Shown here piece by piece: positions 35,416 to 44,254 of a stretch of 64,000 bases of DNA. Below the pieces are notes generated by a model, which made no database searches, was not told where the DNA came from, and saw only the letters and a program-made list of their open reading frames with translations. The translations under genes were made by a program, and so were the position numbers. Position 1 is the first letter of the stretch; each line of letters starts with the position of its first letter. Origin of the DNA: Bacteroidales bacterium (GTDB lineage Bacteria > Bacteroidota > Bacteroidia > Bacteroidales > Muribaculaceae); assembly GCA_019416425.1 (NCBI GenBank), contig DXXK01000052.1, positions 18,557-82,556 of the forward strand. The letters run 5' to 3'.

Positions 35416-36942
35416 TCATGCCTCCACCTGGTGTACGGCACGCAGCAGGTCGTTGACGGTCTTGACGGGGTTGAACGTCTCGGCGGGAACCTCCACGAAT
35501 ACGGTGTTCCAGTCGGACATCGCGCCGTTCCACAGACCAGGCAGCTCCAGCGCCTTGATCTCGACACCCTCGCGGCTCTTCTCCGAGATGAAGCCTGTGG
35601 ACTTGTCGACATACTTGGTCAGGTCGAACTTCTTGCCCTCGTAGTCCTTGATGCATACGGCCAGGTCAACCGGGTTGAAGTGGGTGGCATGGCTCATCAT
35701 GTCCTTCTGCTTCGCGTCGGCGGTATTTATCTGGGTGGACTCCAGGATCTGCGGGCTGACGGTACCGTCCTGATTGTAGACCAGATACGGGCCACCTCCG
35801 GGCTCGCCCTCGTTACGAACCATACCGGCCACGCGCATCGGGCGGTTCAGCTTGCCGAAGATGTAGTCGGCCTTCTGCCCGCGATCCATCTTGTCGGCCT
35901 CGTCGTGCGTGATGCACAGCACGTCGTGCAGGAAAGTCATCATCGCCTCCAGGTCCTGGTCGGTATACTTGCCGCCTTTCAGCAGCTTGCAGTACTCGTT
36001 GGCCTTCTGCTTCAGGGCCACCAGCATGCCACCCAGAATCTTCTTATAGTAGATGGTCACGCCGCGGTGCAGGTCCGGCACAACGTTGTCGATGTTCTTG
36101 ATGAAGATCACGTCGGCATCAAGGTCGTTGAGGTTCTCGATCAGTGCGCCGTGACCGCCGGGACGGAAGAAGAGATGTCCCTTCTCACGGTATGGAGTGT
36201 TGTCCTTGTTGGCCGCGACAGTATCGGTGCTGGGTTTCTGGACGGAATATGTAATCTCGTACTTGACTCCGTAGAACAAGGCCAGCACCTTGGCGGCCTC
36301 CTCGACCTTCAGCTTGACCAGCGGCAGATGGTTCTCCGACACGGTGAAATGCACGCGCACCAGGCCGTTACGGTCAGCAGCATACTGCGCGCCCTCGGCC
36401 AGATGCTCCTCGAGCGACGTGCGGGAATCGCCGATGATCTTGTGGAACTGCAGCAGCGCCTTGGGCAGCTGGCCGTAGTTCAGGCCATCCTTCTCCACCA
36501 GCGCGCGAGCCACATCCTTGTAACGGCCCTCATCAATCAGAGTGAATACGCTCTTGCCGTACAGGTTGACGCAAACGGCGTTAAGATGCGGAAAGAAAGC
36601 GAACTTGCCGATGTTGTCGAAGAACTTCTTCATGAACTCATCGGGCTTGTCGCTTGCGCCGTTGACGAACGCGAACACGTTCTTGAACATACGCGAGGCA
36701 GCGCCGCTGGCCGGAACCATCTTCAGCACCGAGCCGCCGTTGGCGCGGAACTCATCCCAGATCCTGACGGAGCCGGCCTCCATCTCGGGGCTCAGCACGG
36801 CGATTCCGTTGCCCGGAGTGGCCGCTGCCTCGATGTTAAGCCAGGGGAATCCCTTGGCAATCATATCAAGCTGTTCATCCAGCTGTTCAGGAGTGATGCC
36901 TTTCTTCTCGAGCAGAACCACATCTACATCTTCGAGTTTCAT
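35416..36942 (-). CDS. DUF4301 family protein
   Basis: Soluble protein of 508 residues with no signal peptide. It matches the Bacteroidetes DUF4301 family in length and in the blocks VLKMVPASGAASRMFKNVF, HLFFRPGGHGALIENLNDLDADVIFIKNID-type and NEGEPGGGPYLV. The glycine-rich PASGAASRM and GGHGAL loops recall nucleotide- or sugar-phosphate-binding proteins such as nucleotidyltransferases. No function is established that I know of. A terminator follows, and the deaminase gene lies 74 nt upstream. Confidence 0.85.
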   Translation of the reverse strand: MKLEDVDVVLLEKKGITPEQLDEQLDMIAKGFPWLNIEAAATPGNGIAVLSPEMEAGSVRIWDEFRANGGSVLKMVPASGAASRMFKNVFAFVNGASDKPDEFMKKFFDNIGKFAFFPHLNAVCVNLYGKSVFTLIDEGRYKDVARALVEKDGLNYGQLPKALLQFHKIIGDSRTSLEEHLAEGAQYAADRNGLVRVHFTVSENHLPLVKLKVEEAAKVLALFYGVKYEITYSVQKPSTDTVAANKDNTPYREKGHLFFRPGGHGALIENLNDLDADVIFIKNIDNVVPDLHRGVTIYYKKILGGMLVALKQKANEYCKLLKGGKYTDQDLEAMMTFLHDVLCITHDEADKMDRGQKADYIFGKLNRPMRVAGMVRNEGEPGGGPYLVYNQDGTVSPQILESTQINTADAKQKDMMSHATHFNPVDLAVCIKDYEGKKFDLTKYVDKSTGFISEKSREGVEIKALELPGLWNGAMSDWNTVFVEVPAETFNPVKTVNDLLRAVHQVEA

Positions 36943-37016
36943 AATACTTCCTAATTATTGATTACGTGTTATTGTTATTCAGGTTACTCTTCAATATCTA
37001 TACTTTAATATTGACG

Positions 37017-37502
37017 TCAATACTTAATCTTGTCGGGATCCGCGGCCCACTTCTCGAAAGCGCGGATTGTCTCCTTGCCGTCGACATGTACCGTCGGGAG
37101 CCTGCGCTCCGTACGCGACCGCTTCAGCTCGTCGTAGATGAACTTGTCGCTGAAATCGATGGCCTCGGCGTCCTCCTTGGTGTTGCCGAAGTATATCTTG
37201 CTGACTCCGGCCCAGTAGAGTGCCGACAGACACATTGGACAGGGTTCGCAGCTGCTGTACATCACACAGCCCGACAGCTGAAACGTCTGCAGCTCGCGGC
37301 ATGCATGACGGATGGCGTTCACCTCGGCATGCGCCGTCGGGTCGTTGTCGTTCGTCACGGAGTTCACGCCCGTGGCGATGATCTCGCCGTTGCGCACTAT
37401 CACGGCTCCGAACGGACCGCCGCCGTTGTCGATGTTGTCCAGCGACAGCTTCGCGGCCATGTCCATGAATCTCTTATCATATTCCTCGCTCATGTCTTTC
37501 AT
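37017..37502 (-). CDS. Nucleoside/guanine deaminase family protein
   Basis: Zinc-dependent cytidine-deaminase-fold enzyme of 161 residues. The catalytic motifs are TAHAEVNAIRHAC (zinc His and proton-shuttle Glu) and SSCEPCPMCLSALYW (two zinc Cys). Overall it resembles B. subtilis guanine deaminase GuaD, including NGGGPFGAVIV and the FDDSFIY-like FSDKFIYDEL tail, so guanine deamination to xanthine is the best guess. A tRNA adenosine deaminase is less likely. It lies 20 nt after a lipoprotein gene. Confidence 0.88.
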   Translation of the reverse strand: MKDMSEEYDKRFMDMAAKLSLDNIDNGGGPFGAVIVRNGEIIATGVNSVTNDNDPTAHAEVNAIRHACRELQTFQLSGCVMYSSCEPCPMCLSALYWAGVSKIYFGNTKEDAEAIDFSDKFIYDELKRSRTERRLPTVHVDGKETIRAFEKWAADPDKIKY

Positions 37503-37522
37503 AGCTTAAATCAAGGGTTCCT

Positions 37523-38287
37523 TTATTTCGCAGTATCCTCGGGCTGCGCGCCGGACTCGGCGTTGCCGTCCTGCTTAATGTGCTGCTGCAGCACCTGGAT
37601 CTTGCGTTCCAGCATCGGTATGCGCGCCCGCAGCATGTTGATCTGGCGTAGCGCGGCGTAGTATTGGTATGTCGCCATTATCATCTTGGCGTAATCCGCC
37701 GGCATGCGCCATGCCTTGACGGGACGTCCGCCGTTCAGATAGGATACGGTAATCTGGTTCAACTCGTTGTCGGCTATCAGCTGTCCTACCTTGTCGGCGT
37801 CTGTACCGTCGAACATCACGGTGTTGAGCCCGTCGGCCATATAGTTCAGTCCCTGGTCCGGTGCGACCACATCGGTGGTGACGGTCTCGTCGGCGGCGGT
37901 CACCGACACCTGGTCGAAGCGGATGCCGATCAACGCGCCGATCAGCTCGAACTGGCCGTTCTCGGCCAGACGCGCCATCAGACATGTTCCCGTGGGAGGA
38001 TACTTGCCCACAAAGTCAGTATATATCGAGTAGGGCGCCACCTCGCGGTCGTTGGCCACGGTGGTGAAATCACGGCTCCATGTCAGCCTGTTGTGGTCCT
38101 CACGCTCGATGGAATTACGGCATGAGTCGATCTCCATCCTCACGGCCATGACGGAATCCTGCAACGCGGCGTTGTAGGCCGCTACGGCATCCTGACTGTT
38201 TCCCTTGCCGCCGCATGCTGCCAACGTCACTGTCATTGCGACAATGGCGCAGGCGGTTATATCTCTAATCAGTAATTTCTTCTTCAT
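37523..38287 (-). CDS. Putative lipoprotein of unknown function
   Basis: The 254-residue protein has an N-terminal signal sequence ending in the lipobox LAAC (TVTLAACGG), so it is predicted to be lipidated and exported. The body contains repeated Asp/Asn-rich segments. The C-terminus has a helical stretch QINMLRARIPMLERKIQVLQ that looks like a short coiled coil. I do not recognise the family. It is transcribed divergently from the porin gene and is followed by the deaminase gene. Confidence 0.75.
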   Translation of the reverse strand: MKKKLLIRDITACAIVAMTVTLAACGGKGNSQDAVAAYNAALQDSVMAVRMEIDSCRNSIEREDHNRLTWSRDFTTVANDREVAPYSIYTDFVGKYPPTGTCLMARLAENGQFELIGALIGIRFDQVSVTAADETVTTDVVAPDQGLNYMADGLNTVMFDGTDADKVGQLIADNELNQITVSYLNGGRPVKAWRMPADYAKMIMATYQYYAALRQINMLRARIPMLERKIQVLQQHIKQDGNAESGAQPEDTAK

Positions 38288-38399
38288 TCCTAACGATGTC
38301 TATAGTGTACTTCTATTATATAAACGGAAGCATAGGGCTAAAGTTACATCAAGTATGCGCTACACGCTCAACTTATTTTGATATTCGGCGAAAAGTTAC

Positions 38400-38407
38400 T
38401 AACTTCG
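38400..38407 (+). promoter_or_regulatory. Possible promoter -7 box of the porin gene
   Basis: TAACTTCG resembles TAnnTTTG with one mismatch. It ends only 4 nt before the GTG start, so transcripts would be leaderless or nearly so. Confidence 0.4.
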
Positions 38408-38411
38408 CAGT

Positions 38412-40493
38412 GTGAAAGCACGAAACCATTATGCAAGACGCATCAAGGCACTGTCCGCACGTGCCGGAGGCGTCCTCGGGAGTGTGACCGCCCTGTTGGC
38501 CGCATTCCTGATGCTGTGCGTTCCGGCCGCTACGGCCCAGACCAGAGGCCAGGACAGCGGCCAGACTACCGAGAAGAAATATTATCCCCCGGGTTCGGCA
38601 TGGACGCTGGCCACACAGTTGGGCATCCATGAGCCTTCCACCATCGACACGTTGCAGTACGATTACCAGAGTCAGTTCGTGCCGGCCATGACCTACGACG
38701 CCTACGCCACGACCGGCCAGCTGACCGGTCCGGGACTGAGCATGATATATTTCGACCGTCCGGAACCGAGCTCCTTCTTCTTCAACGACGCCATCCAGCC
38801 CTGGATTCCATCGTTCCGAAAGACCAAGTTCTACAACGTCTACATCCCGATGACGCTGTTGAGCTACAACTTCTCCACCGGACGCGAGATCCATTCGGAC
38901 CTGCTTCGGGCCGAGTTCGCCGGGAACGTCAACAAGCGTATCGGCATCGGCGCTAATTTCACGTACCCCTACACCAAGGGCTGCTACACCGACCAGGCCG
39001 TTAAAGGCACCAATTTCGGACTGACATTCTACTACAACGGCGACCACTACCAGACGCAGATGTTCTACAACCAGTACCGGCATGTGAACAAGGAGAACGG
39101 CGGCATCACCGACGATCTCTACATTACGGACCCTGCCGCCGTGCAGGGCGGTGTCGACCATATCGATTCCAAGAGCATACCGGTGCGTCTGTCGGATGTC
39201 CACAACATCCTGAACGGCCAGGAGTTCTACATGACCCATGCCTACTGTCTGGGATTCTACCGCGACATCACGCAGCCGGGCGACACGATCGAACGCCGGG
39301 AGCTGGTACCTGTGACAAAGTTCGTCTACAGTTTCGACCTGGACCGCAACAAGCGTCGGTTCCTGTCGCGCAACGCCACTAAGGCCGCCGAGTTCTGGGA
39401 GCATACCTACTTCAACGGCAACGAGACCGACGAGAAGGATCATCATCTGTCCATCCGCAACACGTTCGGAATCCAGATGATCGAGGGTTTCCAGAAGTGG
39501 TTCCCGTTCGGTCTGTCGGCCTGGGTAACCTACGATTACGACCGTTACAGTTACGACCAGCTGCTGCCGGCCACGGATACCGACGGCAATCCGGGGTCCG
39601 GCTCGGAGGACCTGACTCCCCTGCCGGAAGGTTTTGATTCCAATCCAAAGGCTAACCGCAGCCGACTGTGGGTCAGCGGACGTCTGGAGAAGCAGAAGGG
39701 CAAGGTGATCCGCTACTTTGCCGACGCCAGGTTCGGCTTGTTGGGCGATGCCATCGGCGAGGTGGACGTGCGCGGCAACTTCACCACACGGTTCCGGCTG
39801 GGCAAGGATACGGTGGAGATCGCCGCCGAGGGCTTCTTCAAGAATCTGGAACCGGACTGGACATTGCGGCATTACGCAGGCAACCATTTCGTCTGGAACA
39901 ACAATTTCGGCAAGATCCGCAGCTTCCGTGCCGGTGGCCATCTCTATATTCCATGGACACGCACCCGTATCGGAGTAGATTTCGAGAATGTCCAGAATAT
40001 GGTCTATTTCAACTCGGCATGTCTTCCGGAGCAATATGGTGGATCGGTCCAGGTGTTCTCGGCGCGTCTGGACCAGGAGCTGAGATTCGGTATCTGGAAC
40101 TGGAACAACCGCATCACGTATCAAGCCACGTCCGACAAGAACCGTCTGCCGTTGCCTGAGCTGTCGGTCTACAGCAACATGTTCCTGCAGTTCAGGATCG
40201 CCACTCTCCAGGTTCAGTTGGGCGTCGACTGCGACTATTACACGCGCTACCGCGGCATGCTGTACCAGCCGGCCACGATGTCGTTCCATGTTCAGGGCGA
40301 CAACGCCAAATGGGTAGGCAACTATCCGCTGTGCAACGTCTATCTGAACTGCAAGCTGTACAAGACTCGTTTCTTCGTGATGTGCAGCCATGTGAACCAG
40401 GGCTGGTTCAGCCGCGACTACTTCTCGATGCCCGGCTACCCCGTCAATCCCCGCCAGCTCCGCCTGGGCGTCAGCATCGACTTCGCAAACTGA
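38412..40493 (+). CDS. Putative porin (Porin_10-type outer-membrane barrel)
   Basis: The 693-residue exported protein has a basic n-region and a signal peptide ending near AATAQT. The mature part is rich in alternating aromatic/polar strands (FNVYIPMTLLSYNFSTG, RIGIGANFTYPY, LFYNGDHYQTQMFYNQYRH). It ends in a C-terminal strand QLRLGVSIDFAN with the terminal aromatic typical of outer-membrane barrels. The pattern fits the Bacteroidetes Porin_10 family. The start codon is GTG at 38412. No in-frame ATG precedes the signal peptide. Confidence 0.8.
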   Translation: MKARNHYARRIKALSARAGGVLGSVTALLAAFLMLCVPAATAQTRGQDSGQTTEKKYYPPGSAWTLATQLGIHEPSTIDTLQYDYQSQFVPAMTYDAYATTGQLTGPGLSMIYFDRPEPSSFFFNDAIQPWIPSFRKTKFYNVYIPMTLLSYNFSTGREIHSDLLRAEFAGNVNKRIGIGANFTYPYTKGCYTDQAVKGTNFGLTFYYNGDHYQTQMFYNQYRHVNKENGGITDDLYITDPAAVQGGVDHIDSKSIPVRLSDVHNILNGQEFYMTHAYCLGFYRDITQPGDTIERRELVPVTKFVYSFDLDRNKRRFLSRNATKAAEFWEHTYFNGNETDEKDHHLSIRNTFGIQMIEGFQKWFPFGLSAWVTYDYDRYSYDQLLPATDTDGNPGSGSEDLTPLPEGFDSNPKANRSRLWVSGRLEKQKGKVIRYFADARFGLLGDAIGEVDVRGNFTTRFRLGKDTVEIAAEGFFKNLEPDWTLRHYAGNHFVWNNNFGKIRSFRAGGHLYIPWTRTRIGVDFENVQNMVYFNSACLPEQYGGSVQVFSARLDQELRFGIWNWNNRITYQATSDKNRLPLPELSVYSNMFLQFRIATLQVQLGVDCDYYTRYRGMLYQPATMSFHVQGDNAKWVGNYPLCNVYLNCKLYKTRFFVMCSHVNQGWFSRDYFSMPGYPVNPRQLRLGVSIDFAN

Positions 40494-40745
40494 TTCCACG
40501 AAACCAAAATCAACATAATTTTGACTGCGCAACCAGGACTATGAACTATTGAAGAAGTTTAAACTTATTATAATAAAGTTACGGAATTTTTCCCAACTCA
40601 CAAATGCAAACTCCACGACTGGGGATGCGGCAGTTGGACATAAGAAAAAGAAGGTGTGTCAAAATCCACATTCTTGACACACCTTCCAATGATTTCAATG
40701 ATTCAGTTCCTGATTGACTTCCCGCTATTGTTTCTCAGGTTCGAA
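40494..40745. other. Intergenic region between convergent porin and serpin genes
   Basis: A 252-bp AT-rich gap containing only the serpin terminator hairpin (40651-40685). I see no ORF or terminator for the porin gene. Confidence 0.5.
40651..40685 (-). terminator. Terminator of the serpin transcript
   Basis: Perfect 12-bp stem aaggtgtgtcaa/ttgacacacctt (40651-40662 with 40674-40685), followed on the minus strand by cttttt. Confidence 0.75.
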
Positions 40746-41956
40746 TTATAACTTGTTGATTACGCCACAGAACAAGGTGGCGCCGGTACTTTTTTCCTTA
40801 ATCGAGTAGAGGAAAGGCCTGTCAAATATGAGTTCAACCAGTTCGATTAAAGGACTGATAAGACCTCCCGAGCCGGTGACGGTTGCAGCCTTCGTACCAT
40901 TCTCATCAACCTCGATTACCGTGGCCTGTAAGATTGTCCCTAACCTTGGATTCTTTTCCGATATCAGGCTGTAGTCTGTTTCTTTCAGAATATGGTTCTT
41001 ACCCATAGACAGAAGCATGTCGTTCACATTGAACTTGTATGCCGCCTTGAATCTGGGCAGCCTCAGTGTGACTTTTAATACCTTTGGACTTTCGGGTGTT
41101 TCTCCGTTAAGTCTTGCTTCGATGACTTCCGAAACAGTCTTGTCCTTGGCCGGAAGCTCAAGTTCCATATAGAAGTTCCCGTTTCCATATGGAACCTGAA
41201 TGCTCTGCGAGTATTCATCCTCGCGGTAGTTGCTCAGGCCCTTGGTCTGGTACATCATCGGTACGGTGTTTCCACTGCCGTCGGCATTATGGAAATATTT
41301 GTTCTCTGTCTTCTTCGGATCAAACTTCTCGGACCATTCTCCATAGAAATACATGGCGTTGTAGAGTGCCATGTCGACATTCCTTAATGGTTCTGACAGG
41401 AAGTTGTTGATCATGCCTTTGTCTTGTTGGTGCACCACTTGTTGATTCTCTTCATCGCCGCGTCCGAGTCCAGCTGCTCGGTGTTAAGTTCGGCATTGTA
41501 GCCTGCCTTGATTGCCTCCTGGTATTCCGGTTTTGGTTGGAACCCCTTGTTGAACCATAATGAGTTCGCTATCTCCAGCGTGACTTTTCTGTCTGCGCCC
41601 CGGAGATTGCGGTCAACCTTGTCCATACAGGAATTGAGCTCATCAATGTTCTCCACGCCCAGCAGATCCATTATCTCGTCCAGGGTCTCGCCCTGTGCTC
41701 CGTTGGCCAGCATGCCAAGCGCGTATGTCAGGCTGAGAGGACTTTCCACAGTGTTCAATCCTGCATTGTAGGTTGTTTTCAGCATTTTGTATCCCAGGTC
41801 ATTGCCATTGGCAACAATCTCCTGTTCCGACCGTGTCAGCGGTATCGGCTCGTACGGCGCATCAGTGTCGTTGCCGGAGTCGCATCCTGTCAGACAGAGG
41901 AGCAGAGCAGTTCCCAGAGCCAGAAACACTCGCTTACAGAGTGAATTAGTATTCAT
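40746..41956 (-). pseudogene. Serpin lipoprotein interrupted by a frameshift
   Basis: Serine/cysteine peptidase inhibitor family. Two adjacent frames (41411-41956 and 40746-41438) together make one serpin of about 400 residues. The N-part has a signal peptide with lipobox LTGC and serpin helices (NTVESPLSLTYALGMLANGA). It breaks at INKWCTNKTK, where the family continues with K-G-M/K-I. The other frame resumes exactly there with KGMINNFL. One missing G near 41415-41417 explains the break. The C-part holds the hinge VDENGTKAATVTGSGG and the reactive loop before FDRPFLYSI. It could be a true pseudogene or a sequencing error. Confidence 0.88.
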
Positions 41957-42042
41957 AGGCCTATATGTTTATTGATTTTAAATGATTTAGTATTTACTAT
42001 GCTGTTGTTGGAGTTGAGACGGGAGTCTGAATCTCCATGTGA

Positions 42043-42195
42043 TCATTTATTGGCAAAATCGACAGCTTCTTGATTTCCCGAGATTGCCATCTGAGACTCC
42101 GGTTGCGACTGGGAGCTGGGCGGTTCCCAATCGGATGTACATGCTGATACAGACACGGCAGCCGCCAGCATATATGATAATAATCTCACATTCAT
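42043..42195 (-). CDS. Small lipoprotein ORF upstream of the serpin
   Basis: A 50-residue frame: MNVRLLSYMLAAAVSVSACTS, then a Gln/Ser/Pro-rich linker and GNQEAVDFANK. The signal sequence and lipobox (VSAC) look genuine. It lies directly behind a promoter and 86 nt before the serpin gene. The tail faintly resembles a serpin N-terminus (GN..a..ank), so it may be a remnant of a second serpin rather than a functional small protein. I do not recognise it otherwise. Confidence 0.5.
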   Translation of the reverse strand: MNVRLLSYMLAAAVSVSACTSDWEPPSSQSQPESQMAISGNQEAVDFANK

Positions 42196-42485
42196 GGTTT
42201 TGTTCAGTTTTTGTGTTGTTTATCAATTATGTGGAATCAAGTCTTAATTACCTTGCGGAGGCACATTCTGTAGTCCAATTTCAATTCTTGATATCGTCAG
42301 ACTTATTAAATCGCTTGCCGTATAAAGTAAATCGCACAAAATTATTTTAATTTTTTTGAAAATGCAATTTTATTGCCATAATTTAAATATGTTGTTTAAT
42401 CATATTATAAAACATTCATTCTCCATCTTTAGACAACTCTTCCACACGAATGCTACAACCCTGATAAGCAACTAATATTCAAAAA
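42196..42485. other. AT-rich leader and promoter region of the serpin locus
   Basis: About 290 bp with no supported ORF. It contains the minus-strand promoter at 42337-42367 and a predicted leader of about 135 nt. The stretch 42368-42485 holds nothing I can identify. Confidence 0.5.
42337..42367 (-). promoter_or_regulatory. Promoter of the small lipoprotein-serpin transcript
   Basis: On the minus strand, -33 TTG (42367-42365), 20-nt spacer, -7 TAATTTTG (42344-42337). Confidence 0.6.
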
Positions 42486-43043
42486 AAATAAGATACACGG
42501 ACATATAAGAATGGCTATGGACTCCTGACTTTGTCGTTGCGTCACCCGGAAACACTCTCCAAAACAGCACTCTTCTGAAATTGATCATAAGATGTCTTAG
42601 TCGTCCGGTTTACTCGTTGGAAGGCGCGCAAAGCCGCAAAGGGGGTCGTGGGATGATGTGTCAACCCGGCCATCCGGAGTGTCGGCGCTCCTGCCGAGGC
42701 CGCGATGGAATCGGGATTCCCGACGCAAAAGGCGCTAAGCCATCCGGACGGCTTGGCGAAATCCGCGTTCGAGGTTATCCATAACCCTTCGCGAGCTTGG
42801 CGCGGGCAAGTGAATCCATCAGGCTGCGTGCCGCACCGACTTCCATTGAAACTTTTTTTGAGAACGACGCGGAGCCCTTTGCGGCTTTGCGCGCCACCAT
42901 ACGTTCCGGCAAGCAGCGTTGCGTCACCCTGAACCATCCTTCGTTTATCTATTCTCCTGATACTCAATCAAGATATTGTTCCGATACGTTGAAGTGACGA
43001 AGTCAGGAAATAAGATACACGGACATAAGAATAGCTATGGACT
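42486..43043. mobile_element. 484-bp repeat-type element flanked by 36-38 bp direct repeats
   Basis: Direct repeats at 42486-42523 and 43008-43043 (aaataagatacacggacat...gctatggact) differ by one base and a 2-base indel. Immediately inside are 12-bp inverted repeats, cctgactttgtc (42524-42535) and gacgaagtcagg (42996-43007), matching at 11 of 12. The interior also has a perfect 21-bp inverted repeat (42623-42643 with 42875-42895) and a 13-bp direct repeat cgttgcgtcaccc (42535, 42917). No transposase is encoded. A 141-residue minus-strand frame inside has no recognisable domain and I do not call it a gene. Confidence 0.6.
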
Positions 43044-43096
43044 GATTCCATTATCAAAAAGAATCAGCCCATTGCTAAATGTCTTGAAGAGAATCC

Positions 43097-44056
43097 TTAC
43101 TTGGTGGCGAGTTTGATCTTGAGGTTGGCGAGCATGTCCTGGGTCATGGCGTCGAGGTCGTACTCGGGCTTCCAGTCCCATTCCTGACGGGCGCAGGAGT
43201 CGTCCAGACTGTCGGGCCAGGAGTCGGCGATGGCCTGACGCAACGGATCCAGCTCGTACTCCATCTTGAAACCGGGAACGTATTCCTTGATCTTGTTGTA
43301 GATGATCTCCGGATCGAAGCTCATCGAGGCGATGTTGAACGAGTTGCGGTGCTTCAGACGCGTCGGGTCGGCCTCCATGATCTCGATGGCGCCGCGCAAT
43401 GCGTCCGGCATATACATCATGTCCATGAACGTGCCTGGCTTCAGCGGACACTTGAACTTCTCGCCACGCACGGCGGAGTAGTAGATGTCAACGGCATAGT
43501 CCGTGGTACCGCCGCCGGGCAGCGTGGTGTAGCTGATCAGACCCGGGAAACGAACCGAACGGGTATCAACACCGAAACGGCGGGCATAATAGTCGGACAG
43601 AAGCTCACCTGTGACCTTGGTCACGCCATAGATTGTCTCGGGACGCTGGATGGTGTCCTGCGGAGTCTTGACATGTGGAGTTGTAGGGCCGAACGAGCCG
43701 ATGGAACTGGGAGTGAACACACCGCAGCCATGCTCGCGGGCCACCTCCAGCGTGTTGTACAGACCGTTCACGCCGATGTTCCACGCCATCTGCGGACGCG
43801 CCTCGGCGACGGCCGACAGCAGCGCCGCCAGATTATAGATGGTGTCTATGTTGTACTTCTTGACCGTATCCGCGATCTGCTGCGGATTGGTGATGTCTAC
43901 TACTTCAGCGGGGCCGCTCTCCAGCAGGACGCCCTTGGGCGCCGCGCTGGGGATGTATCCGCAGACAACATGGTCCGGGCCGTAGATGCCACGCAGTTTC
44001 ATGATGAGTTCCGAACCTATCTGGCCGGTGCCTCCGATAACAAGAATATTCTTCAT
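43097..44056 (-). CDS. L-threonine 3-dehydrogenase, SDR/epimerase type
   Basis: NAD-dependent oxidation of threonine to 2-amino-3-ketobutyrate. This is the short-chain (UDP-galactose epimerase-like) form of 319 residues, not the zinc form of E. coli. The NAD-binding GGTGQIGSELI is at residues 8-18, a Ser-rich TPSSIGSFGPTTP block is present, and the catalytic YGVTK follows. The C-terminal DSCARQEWDWKPEYDLDAM is typical of these enzymes. It is divergent from kbl, whose product uses the ketobutyrate, which strongly supports the assignment. Confidence 0.92.
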   Translation of the reverse strand: MKNILVIGGTGQIGSELIMKLRGIYGPDHVVCGYIPSAAPKGVLLESGPAEVVDITNPQQIADTVKKYNIDTIYNLAALLSAVAEARPQMAWNIGVNGLYNTLEVAREHGCGVFTPSSIGSFGPTTPHVKTPQDTIQRPETIYGVTKVTGELLSDYYARRFGVDTRSVRFPGLISYTTLPGGGTTDYAVDIYYSAVRGEKFKCPLKPGTFMDMMYMPDALRGAIEIMEADPTRLKHRNSFNIASMSFDPEIIYNKIKEYVPGFKMEYELDPLRQAIADSWPDSLDDSCARQEWDWKPEYDLDAMTQDMLANLKIKLATK

Positions 44057-44126
44057 CTTCCTGTGAAATGTGTTCTGGTATCAGGTATAGTCTAATTGGG
44101 TTGCAATGGATTGCACCATCACGATG

Positions 44127-44157
44127 CAAAAATAATGAAAAAATGATAGCAATCCAA
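44127..44157 (-). promoter_or_regulatory. Promoter of threonine dehydrogenase
   Basis: Minus-strand -7 TATTTTTG (44134-44127) and -33 TTG (44157-44155), with a 20-nt spacer. It is back-to-back with the kbl promoter. Confidence 0.5.
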
Positions 44158-44168
44158 GAATTTTTTTG

Positions 44169-44176
44169 TAATTTTG
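44169..44176 (+). promoter_or_regulatory. Promoter -7 box of kbl
   Basis: TAATTTTG on the plus strand. A canonical -33 element is not present, which would allow activator control. Confidence 0.5.
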
Positions 44177-44254
44177 AAAAACGAGAACCGCGAAGGGCTC
44201 GCAGGCGATTCCACAAGACCCCAGCGACACCGGACCGGACTAAATTCTGATATC

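Noticed and set aside
38373..40532. 719-residue minus-strand frame opposite the porin gene
   Set aside because: No recognisable domain, and the plus-strand frame has a signal peptide and barrel pattern.
41411..41438. Programmed -1 frameshift in the serpin
   Set aside because: No slippery heptamer or downstream pseudoknot is evident at the shift, so a base loss is simpler.
42039..42350. 103-residue plus-strand frame near the serpin
   Set aside because: It runs opposite the small lipoprotein ORF and through the serpin promoter, with no domain or plausible start signal.
42542..42967. 141-residue minus-strand reading frame inside the repeat element
   Set aside because: It spans both arms of the 21-bp inverted repeat, shows no known domain, and similar peptide pieces appear on the opposite strand, so the frame is probably a by-product of the repeat.
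42486..43043. CRISPR array, suggested by 36-38 bp direct repeats
   Set aside because: Only two copies 522 bp apart, and no spacers or cas genes.
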